Below, in pieces: positions 6,391 through 12,758 of a stretch of DNA of 13,551 nucleotides. The notes below the pieces were generated by a model. The model was given only the letters and a program-made list of their open reading frames with translations. It had not been told where the DNA came from and ran no database searches. The stretch is from NCBI GenBank assembly GCA_903829855.1, contig CAIKRN010000081.1, positions 1-13,551 of the forward strand. Reading direction: 5' to 3'. Positions within the stretch are counted from its first letter, which is position 1. Each line of letters opens with the position of its first letter. The stretch is from an uncultured Opitutia bacterium (GTDB lineage: Bacteria > Verrucomicrobiota > Verrucomicrobiia > Opitutales > UBA953). The translations under genes were made by a program, and so were the position numbers.

Positions 6391-9300
6391 ATGAAGCGTC
6401 TTGCCCTCATCCTTTGCCTATTGGTCGGTTCTCTTGGTCTATCTGCCAAGCCCATCACGCTCTTCGATGGCAAGACTCTGAATGGCTGGGAGGGCGACCC
6501 CAAGGTTTGGCGGGTGGAGGATGGCGTCATCGTTGGAGGCTCGCTGGCGGGTAATCCACGTAACGAATTCCTCACGACGAAAGGCAGCTACTATAACTTC
6601 CACCTCAAGGTTGAATACAAGTTGGTCGGCACCGAGGGTTTCGTGAACTCCGGGGTCCAGTTTCGTAGCATCCGACTGACCAAGCCCGAGAATGAAATGT
6701 CGGGATATCAGGCCGACATCGGGGCTGGGCACACGGGCTGTCTTTATGATGAATCGCGTCGAAAGCGCTTCCTGGCTCGCGCTGGCGAGGGCGTCGCCGC
6801 CTACGGTGTGAAGAGCGAAGCGGAAATCAAGTCGCTCGAGAAGCCGGGCGAATGGAACTCTTATGAGGTGCGTGCGGAGGGGCCTCGAATCACGATTTAC
6901 CTGAATGGCAAAGCGACCCTCGATTATACCGAGACAGATCCGAAAATCGATGATGCCTATGGCCTCATCGGCCTGCAGATTCATGGCAATAATAAGGCCC
7001 AAATCTACTTCCGCAATATCACCATCGATCCGCTGACGGACCTTCCTCCGACCACCAAGGAGATTGTCCTGAATCGTTTCGGTCAACCGAGCTCGAGCTG
7101 GAAGCCGCCCGTTCCTTTCAAGGAGGCCAAGTTCGATTTACTCCCAGATGAGGTCGTCGTTTTCATCGGTCAGGAAAATCTTGTAAGGGAGGCTAAGTCC
7201 GGTGAGCTCGAAGCTCGGCTCGCTACCGCTTACGCGGCCAAGAATCCTCGTTTCCGTTCGATGGCCTGGGAGGCGGATACGGTTCACGAGCAGTGGCGCG
7301 ATTTGAATTTCGGGCCTTGGAAGGGGCAGCTCGAATCGGCGGGCGCGACGACGCTTTTTCTACAGTTCGGCCAGACCGAGGCACTGGCTGGTTCGGCCGG
7401 ACTCGCTAAGTTCAAGGCGGATTATCATCGCCTGTTGGATGAATTGGGCCAGCACACGCCGCGCATTGTCCTCCTTTCGCCGTGCGGATTTATGGCTTCG
7501 CGCCGTCAGCCTGATCTTACGACCTCAGCCCATCGTAAGGACCTGCAGGACTATGCCGCCGCGGTGGCCGAAATCGCGAAGCAGCGTGGCTTGCCTTATG
7601 TGGATCTCACCACGGCCACCGATGGGCTGATCTCGACCGATGGGTTGCATCTATCTGAAGAAGGCCTTTCGCGGGTGGGTTCCGCCTGCCTCAAGTCTTT
7701 CGGATTGACCGAATCAATCGATGCCGTCGCCAAACTGCGCCCCGCGATTGTGGAGAAAAATCGACTATGGGCGGATTGCTGGCGCCCCGCCAATTGGTCG
7801 TTCGTTTATGGCGATCGTATCTCGCAGAACTACGGGAAGGGTTTTGGTCCCGCCCCGTCTCTCAAGCAGAACTTCGAAGCCTATAAGCCATTGGTCGCTA
7901 CGTGGGATGGGCACATCCATGCGCTTGCCCTGGGCCGTGAATCCCAGGCCCCGCAGCCTCAGGCTGGCCCAGTGGTCAGTACGGAGAAGGTGATGACCGC
8001 CGCGGAAGAGCTCGCTACTTTCAAGATCGCTCCAGGGTTTGAAGTCACCCTTTACGCCGATGAATCGCTTGGGGTAGCTAAGCCCACGCAGATTTCGTGG
8101 GATGCGAAGGGTCGGATGTATGTCTGTTGTTCGCCGACCTACCCGCAGGCCGTGCCCGGGGTTAAGCCGAAGGATTACATTCTCCGCCTGCAGGATACCA
8201 AGGGCGTTGGTAAGGCTGACCAGTCGGTGCGTTTTGCCGAAGGCCTAACGATGGTGCAGGGCGTCGAGCCGCTGGTGGAGCGTCAGAATTCACTTTCGCT
8301 CCTGGTCTGTGACTTCGATCGCTTGCTCATGCTGACCGACTTGGATGGCGATGGTAAGGCCGATACCAGCACCGTGATGATGTCGGGTTTCGGCGTTGGC
8401 GACACACATCAGCTCGTCAACTCCATCAGCCACGGCCCGGACGGCACGCTGTGGATGACGCAGGGATTGCATGCCATTACGCGGGTGGAGACCCCTCATG
8501 GTATCGTGAGCCTGCCTAAGTCCGGCCTGATGCGGTACGATATTAACTCTCAGCGCCTCCAGCCTTTCTTCCAATTCGCGAAAGCCGGGCACAATTGCTG
8601 GGGCGTTGCTTTTGACGATTACTTCCAGCCGTTCCATAAGAGCGGCGACCGCGTCGCGGGTTATTACAGTTTGCCGGGCCTTGGGGCGATTGAGACCCCA
8701 GATGAGTATGCGGGTACCCATTCGCTTTTTGATTCACCCCTGAAGTCTAATTCCGTGGAAATCGTTGGCACCACGGCGATGCCGGCCGAACTGCAGGGTG
8801 CGGCGCTGATCGGTGGATACTACGGAAACACTGTCGATTTGCACCGCTTTGTGGATGATGGCTCGGGCTTTAAGACGGAGCGGATTGTTAGCCCGATTAT
8901 CTCCAGCAGCAAAGCCTTCCGCCCAGTGGATGTCTCAGTCGGGCCGGATGGGGCGCTCTACATCTGCGATTGGTTTAATGCCGTCATTGGGCATTACCAG
9001 GCGAGTTACGCTGATCCTCGTCGTGATCGTTCGCACGGGCGTATCTGGCGCATCACGGCCAAAGGGTTTCCCTTGGTGAAGCAGCCTGACCTCGTCGGCA
9101 TGACTGAGGCAGAGCTTTTCACCCAACTGACTTCGCCGGAGCGCTGGACCCGCTATCAGGCCCGACGTTTGCTTTTTCATCGCCCATCGGAAAATGTCGT
9201 CGCCGCGGCGGATGCGTTCATCGCGAAGAATCCTGATGGCCGCGCCTTGCTGGAGGCGCTAGGCGTCCTGCAATCCCACGTGGCGATCCGTCCGGAGCTA

Positions 9301-10017
9301 CTGAGTACCCTGCAGTCCTCTGCTGATTTCCGGATTCGAGCGTATGCCGCGCGGGTCGTTGGTGAATGGTCGATGCAGCTACCCGATGTGCAGGTGCGCT
9401 TGGCAAAGGCCGTCGCTGATTCTCAGCCGCGGGTACGTTTGGAAGCCGTGGTCGCCTTGAGTCATGTCGGTGGGCAGGCTTCGCTCCGTACCGCCTTGGG
9501 TGCCTTGGCCCAGCCCACGGATAAGTTCCTAGACTATGCTTTAAAGCAGACGGTTCGCCACCTGCTGCCGACCGCGGGTACGCTGGCTGGCGAGCTTCCG
9601 GCGAATCAGGCCGCGTATCTCAAAAAGATTTCGGCGAGTGGGCCCGCGGTGGTTTCACCTGGCCAGGCCATCTATGAGGGCCTCTGCCTCAATTGTCACC
9701 AAGCCGCTGGGCAGGGGCTTGCGGGGGTTTATCCTCCGCTGGCTGGAAGCGAATGGGTTGCGGGTGATGTTAAGCGCCTCGCCCGAATCGTGATGCACGG
9801 TTTGGCTGGTCCGACTCAGGTGGGCGGCAAGGATTACGGCCTTATACCCATGCCCCCGATGGGGCTAGACGACCAGCAGTTGGCGGATGTCCTGACCTAT
9901 GTGCGTAAGTCTTTCGGCAATAAAGCCCCCGCGGTGAAGCTTGATGACGTCAAAGCTGTGCGTGATGCGACCAAGGGTCGAACCGCGCCTTGGTCGGCCG
10001 CGGAGTTGGGGAAGTAG
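6391..10017 (+). CDS. secreted multidomain fusion: DUF1080 - SGNH-like - PVC-type dehydrogenase propeller - HEAT - cytochrome c
   Basis: The protein has 1208 residues and begins with a signal peptide (MKRLALILCLLVGSLGLSA). Residues about 22-215 form a DUF1080 / 3-keto-disaccharide hydrolase-type domain (ITLFDGKTLNGWEG at the start, YFRNITIDPL at the end). Residues about 250-450 resemble an SGNH hydrolase, with Asp417 and His420 in STDGLHLS, but the block I serine is replaced (FIGQEN, 258-263). Residues about 537-893 match the PVC-type membrane-bound dehydrogenase propeller, including a calcium-loop-like DGDGKAD (652-658). Helical HEAT-like repeats follow (about 905-1070). A monoheme cytochrome c domain then has Cys1099-Leu-Asn-Cys1102-His1103 and a probable axial Met1154. 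The ATG at 6391 was chosen because the frame's earlier ATG at 6325 lies in the loop of REP copy B and would precede the signal peptide. The protein probably acts in the periplasm or on the cell surface. A hydrolytic plus redox role on glycosides is inferred, not shown. Confidence 0.88.
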   Translation: MKRLALILCLLVGSLGLSAKPITLFDGKTLNGWEGDPKVWRVEDGVIVGGSLAGNPRNEFLTTKGSYYNFHLKVEYKLVGTEGFVNSGVQFRSIRLTKPENEMSGYQADIGAGHTGCLYDESRRKRFLARAGEGVAAYGVKSEAEIKSLEKPGEWNSYEVRAEGPRITIYLNGKATLDYTETDPKIDDAYGLIGLQIHGNNKAQIYFRNITIDPLTDLPPTTKEIVLNRFGQPSSSWKPPVPFKEAKFDLLPDEVVVFIGQENLVREAKSGELEARLATAYAAKNPRFRSMAWEADTVHEQWRDLNFGPWKGQLESAGATTLFLQFGQTEALAGSAGLAKFKADYHRLLDELGQHTPRIVLLSPCGFMASRRQPDLTTSAHRKDLQDYAAAVAEIAKQRGLPYVDLTTATDGLISTDGLHLSEEGLSRVGSACLKSFGLTESIDAVAKLRPAIVEKNRLWADCWRPANWSFVYGDRISQNYGKGFGPAPSLKQNFEAYKPLVATWDGHIHALALGRESQAPQPQAGPVVSTEKVMTAAEELATFKIAPGFEVTLYADESLGVAKPTQISWDAKGRMYVCCSPTYPQAVPGVKPKDYILRLQDTKGVGKADQSVRFAEGLTMVQGVEPLVERQNSLSLLVCDFDRLLMLTDLDGDGKADTSTVMMSGFGVGDTHQLVNSISHGPDGTLWMTQGLHAITRVETPHGIVSLPKSGLMRYDINSQRLQPFFQFAKAGHNCWGVAFDDYFQPFHKSGDRVAGYYSLPGLGAIETPDEYAGTHSLFDSPLKSNSVEIVGTTAMPAELQGAALIGGYYGNTVDLHRFVDDGSGFKTERIVSPIISSSKAFRPVDVSVGPDGALYICDWFNAVIGHYQASYADPRRDRSHGRIWRITAKGFPLVKQPDLVGMTEAELFTQLTSPERWTRYQARRLLFHRPSENVVAAADAFIAKNPDGRALLEALGVLQSHVAIRPELLSTLQSSADFRIRAYAARVVGEWSMQLPDVQVRLAKAVADSQPRVRLEAVVALSHVGGQASLRTALGALAQPTDKFLDYALKQTVRHLLPTAGTLAGELPANQAAYLKKISASGPAVVSPGQAIYEGLCLNCHQAAGQGLAGVYPPLAGSEWVAGDVKRLARIVMHGLAGPTQVGGKDYGLIPMPPMGLDDQQLADVLTYVRKSFGNKAPAVKLDDVKAVRDATKGRTAPWSAAELGK

Positions 10018-10025
10018 AGCCCAAA

Positions 10026-10042
10026 GGTAGGGACGGGACCAC
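10026..10042 (+). repeat. degenerate REP tail remnant abutting copy C
   Basis: GTAG (10027-10030), eight bases GGACGGGA, then CCAC (10039-10042) reproduces the tail of the family with one change in CTAC. It lacks its own head and runs directly into the head of copy C. It begins nine bases after the stop of the fusion gene. Confidence 0.45.
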
Positions 10043-10089
10043 GTTCGCCGAATGGTGAACGTAGGTAGGGGCGGGGCTACGCCACGCCC
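10041..10089 (+). repeat. REP-like element, copy C (upstream of the transposase gene)
   Basis: The head is ACGTTC, GCC, loop GAAT, GGT, GAACGT at 10041-10062, with the same core G-T wobble as the other copies. The tail has GTAG (10065-10068), GGGCGGGG and CTAC (10077-10080), and can fold through GGGCG / CGCCC. The tail points toward the transposase gene. Confidence 0.82.
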
Positions 10090-10168
10090 TTCTCTGGTGT
10101 TTTTATCTGGGCCCTAGTGAGGATTTGCCTGTCTTGCCGCATAAGTAGCCAGGTCATTTTTGTCATGT

Positions 10169-10624
10169 ATGCCATACAACGAGCGAAAGGATCTGCCACA
10201 CAATAGGCCGACTTGGGTTTCAGCTGACGACCCCATATTTCTAACTTTATGCGGCAGTCCTCGCAGGGTTAATCAATTCGCAAACTCCGATGGATGGAGC
10301 GCCATCCACGTAGCCTCAGCCGAACTAGAGTCTTTAGGGCGCTGGCGTCCACTTTTGATTCTAGCGATGCCGGACCATCTCCATCTGATCGTATTGATAC
10401 CTAGGATGCATGGTATCGAATCCGTCATGACAGATTTGAAGAGAAGTGTCTCCTTGAAGCGACCCATCGATTGGCAGAGGGATGGATTCGACCATAGATT
10501 GCGAAACCGCGCTCAGCTGCGGGCGAAGTGGAACTATGTGCTCACGAATCCAGTCCGGGCTGGATTATGTAAGACGACCGATGAGTGGCCATATTTCTAT
10601 ACGCCGGGAAGGGCACGAACGTAG
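10169..10624 (+). CDS. REP-associated tyrosine transposase (RAYT, Y1 HUH family)
   Basis: The 151-residue protein is a single-strand DNA nuclease-type transposase related to IS200/IS605 TnpA. The N-terminus ERKDLPHNRPTWV resembles the RAYT opening (LPH...PxWV). The HUH motif is His70-Leu-His72 in MPDHLHLIV. The catalytic tyrosine is most likely Tyr123 in WNYVLTNPVRAGL, after a WQRDGFDHRLR stretch typical of the family. All catalytic residues appear present, and the length is slightly below the 165 residues of the E. coli protein. The ATG at 10169 is preferred; an in-frame TTG at 10160 would add three residues. The stop codon TAG lies inside REP copy D. Codon choice is less GC-biased than in the neighbours (more AGA, TTA and CTA), consistent with a different history. 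It probably acts on the REP copies in this window and elsewhere in the genome. Confidence 0.88.
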   Translation: MPYNERKDLPHNRPTWVSADDPIFLTLCGSPRRVNQFANSDGWSAIHVASAELESLGRWRPLLILAMPDHLHLIVLIPRMHGIESVMTDLKRSVSLKRPIDWQRDGFDHRLRNRAQLRAKWNYVLTNPVRAGLCKTTDEWPYFYTPGRART

Positions 10625-10658
10625 TCGTGCCCCTACCTGCCGCCACCATGCGGCGGCG
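10611..10658 (-). repeat. REP-like element, copy D (downstream of the transposase gene)
   Basis: On the plus strand the tail hairpin GGGCACGA (10611-10618) / TCGTGCCC (10625-10632) is a perfect eight-base-pair stem. It includes GTAG (10621-10624), with CTAC at 10633-10636. The head follows at 10641-10658: CGCCACC, loop ATGC, GGCGGCG. It lies between the convergent transposase and EamA genes, seven bases from the stop of the latter, and might also act as a bidirectional transcription block. Confidence 0.82.
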
Positions 10659-10664
10659 TGTGAC

Positions 10665-11552
10665 TCAACTTCTCTCGTGGCGTGTCAGGAGCTGCACCCA
10701 GGCCACTCCGACCAGTGTAACCGCACCCCCAATCAACGTCATTGCCGTCGGGCGTTCACCGAGCATCGACCAGCCAAAGATGACGGAGAATACCGGAATC
10801 GCGTAGACCGCACTCATCGCGGTCGCGATGGGCACCTGGGTGAGCACCCAAGCGAAGATCGTGTAGCAGAGCGCGGCGGGCACGACCCCGAGGAAGAGGA
10901 GGTGCAGGGCGACGGGGGTGGAGAGGCCGTGGATGGCGGTGGGGAGGTCGTGGGCGAACGGGATGAGCCCCAGGGTGCCCACCCAGATGGCCCAAGTCGT
11001 GGTATCAATGGCGGAGTGGCGCTTTGTGAGGGCCTTATTCAATAAGGTCTGGATGGCCGACGAGAGGGCGGCTCCAAGGATGAGGAGGGTGCCAAAATTG
11101 AGGGTAAAGCCGGCAGAGCCTCCCATGGCGGTAAGGAACACGCCAATCATCGAGATGATGATGCCGGTCCAGGCGACCCAGCGGACTTTTTCACGACCGA
11201 GCATCACGCCGATGACGATGACAATAATTGGTTGAAACGAGATTAAGAGCGACCCGGTGCCGGCATCGACGGTCTGCTCACCAAAATTAATCCCGAGATT
11301 ATAAAAGCAGAAACCAAAAATTCCTAGGAGTGCCACGAGACCCCAATCTGACTTATGGGGTAAGGGACAGCCACGATACAGCCATACGGGAAGCATGACC
11401 GCCGAGGCGATGAGGTAGCGAAGTGCGCCTAGTTGCCCGGGGTCGATATCCGCCTTGAGCACCGAACGAACGCTCACCCAAGACATGCCCCAGGCGACGA
11501 TATTGAAAAGCATGGCCACATAGGCCAAGCGGGGGATGTGCTTTGGTTTCAC
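10665..11552 (-). CDS. EamA / DMT-superfamily transporter
   Basis: The 295-residue membrane protein has about ten hydrophobic segments arranged as two EamA repeats. Recognisable parts are the first helix (LFNIVAWGMSWVSVRSVL), INFGEQTVDAGTGSLLISFQPI in repeat 1 and YAIPVFSVIFGWSMLGERPT in repeat 2. The family exports or imports small metabolites such as amino acids or nucleosides; the substrate here is unknown. The GTG at 11552 is chosen because it overlaps the stop of the preceding gene as GTGA, a common coupling arrangement. An in-frame ATG at 11591 lies further inside the upstream gene and is less likely. It is the last gene of the minus-strand operon, so its substrate may be linked to the reaction of the two upstream proteins. 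Confidence 0.88.
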   Translation of the reverse strand: MKPKHIPRLAYVAMLFNIVAWGMSWVSVRSVLKADIDPGQLGALRYLIASAVMLPVWLYRGCPLPHKSDWGLVALLGIFGFCFYNLGINFGEQTVDAGTGSLLISFQPIIVIVIGVMLGREKVRWVAWTGIIISMIGVFLTAMGGSAGFTLNFGTLLILGAALSSAIQTLLNKALTKRHSAIDTTTWAIWVGTLGLIPFAHDLPTAIHGLSTPVALHLLFLGVVPAALCYTIFAWVLTQVPIATAMSAVYAIPVFSVIFGWSMLGERPTAMTLIGGAVTLVGVAWVQLLTRHERS

Positions 11553-12754
11553 GAACGACAGCCGATGAGCTCGATGAGCTTGTAGGCACACGCTTGAGCG
11601 AACTCTTTGTCGTTAATGGCGAGGTCGAATTCTTGTACTGGCACCTGGGCGTTCGACTTAAGGGCATCGAAGAGGGCCGTATCGGCTGCTGCGTCGTGGA
11701 AGGGTTGGCCGGCGGCGCTGATGACCGAGATCGCCCTGCGGGGAATCATGATCGCGGTGCCAGCTGAATAAGCATTGGCCTTCTTTGCCACGATTTCACC
11801 CAGCTGACGGCATTCATCCGCCGTTGTGCGCATGAGGGTAATCTGCGGGTTATGGATGTAGAAGTTGCGCCCAGCGAATTTCGCCGGCACGGAACTCATC
11901 TCGCCAAAATTAACCATGTCGAGGCAGCCAGGGGCTACGACGACGGGGATATTAGCTTTGGCGGCAGCGTCCATTCGCTCCGGCCCAGCGTTGAGCACGC
12001 CGCCGACGAGTTCGTCCGCCCATTCGGTCGTGGTGACATCGAGCACGCCGGCAACAATGCCGCTCTCGATGACGGATTCCATGATGCGTCCGCCCGTGCC
12101 CGTGGCAGCGAAGACGAGGACTTCGTAGCCCGCAGCCTCCAGGACTTTTTTGGCTTCAGTGACGCAGGTCGTCGTGTTGCCGAATTGGCTGGCGACGATG
12201 AGCGGCTTGGCGGCACCGACCTGAGGTTCGGCGTCAACCATGCCGCAGATCGCACCGGCGGCGCGGGTGAAAATGACCCGCGAGAGGCGATTGAGTCCGG
12301 CGACGTCGGCGATGCTCGGCATCATCGTGATGTCTTTCGTGCCAAGGTAAGGGGCGACGTTGCCAGCGGCTAGCGTCGAGACCATCAGCTTGGGGAAGCC
12401 GAGGGGCAGGGCGCGCATCGCGGCCGTACCGATGGCGGTGCCGCCACCACCGCCGAGGGAGATGATGCCGTGGATACGTCCGTCGGAAGCCAATTTAGAG
12501 ACCAGGGCAGGTGCTGCGTGGGTCATCGCGACAACGCAGGCGCCGCGATCTTTCTTTGCCATCAGCGTAGCGAGGTCGAGGCCGATGGCGGCAGCGACTT
12601 GTTCGCGGGTGATATCTGGTTGGACCGTGGCCGGGCCACCGGTGCCAACATCGATCAGTAACGGCTTATGGCCGTGTCGAGCGATGAGTGCGGCCACAAA
12701 GGCATGTTCTTCCCCCTTGGAGTCAAGAGTGCCGAGAACTGCGATTGTGGCCAT
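11549..12754 (-). CDS. Tm-1-like ATP-binding domain protein (UPF0261 family)
   Basis: The 401-residue cytoplasmic protein starts MATIAVLGTLDSKGEEHAF, the family's characteristic opening. Other family marks are the glycine-rich loop SLGGGGGTAIGT (99-110), STLAAGNVAPYLGTKDI (126-142) with MPSIADVAGLN, and a second glycine-rich segment AATGTGGRIMES. The family is named from the N-terminal domain of tomato Tm-1, which binds ATP and inhibits a viral replicase; the bacterial role is not established. The length is normal for a stand-alone copy. It starts four bases after the stop of the PEP_hydrolase-family gene and overlaps the transporter gene by four bases, so all three are very probably translated from one mRNA. 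No signal peptide or membrane segment is visible. Confidence 0.92.
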   Translation of the reverse strand: MATIAVLGTLDSKGEEHAFVAALIARHGHKPLLIDVGTGGPATVQPDITREQVAAAIGLDLATLMAKKDRGACVVAMTHAAPALVSKLASDGRIHGIISLGGGGGTAIGTAAMRALPLGFPKLMVSTLAAGNVAPYLGTKDITMMPSIADVAGLNRLSRVIFTRAAGAICGMVDAEPQVGAAKPLIVASQFGNTTTCVTEAKKVLEAAGYEVLVFAATGTGGRIMESVIESGIVAGVLDVTTTEWADELVGGVLNAGPERMDAAAKANIPVVVAPGCLDMVNFGEMSSVPAKFAGRNFYIHNPQITLMRTTADECRQLGEIVAKKANAYSAGTAIMIPRRAISVISAAGQPFHDAAADTALFDALKSNAQVPVQEFDLAINDKEFAQACAYKLIELIGCRS

Positions 12755-12758
12755 AAGT

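Larger units (their letters stand above)
10041..10658 (+). mobile_element. REP-RAYT-REP unit
   Basis: The unit consists of the transposase gene and the two inverted REP copies C (left) and D (right). Both hairpin heads face outward and both tails face the gene. The geometry matches the known organisation of RAYT genes between inverted REPs. Such units are not known to move as simple insertion sequences, so the outer borders given here are those of the repeats, not demonstrated ends. No target-site duplication was recognised. Confidence 0.65.

Noticed and set aside
6236..10658. CRISPR-like array
   Set aside because: The copies are inverted, palindromic and not regularly spaced by unique spacers.
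11853..12373. Plus-strand open frames opposite the Tm-1-like gene
   Set aside because: These are shadows; the minus-strand frame has full-length family motifs and tight operon spacing.
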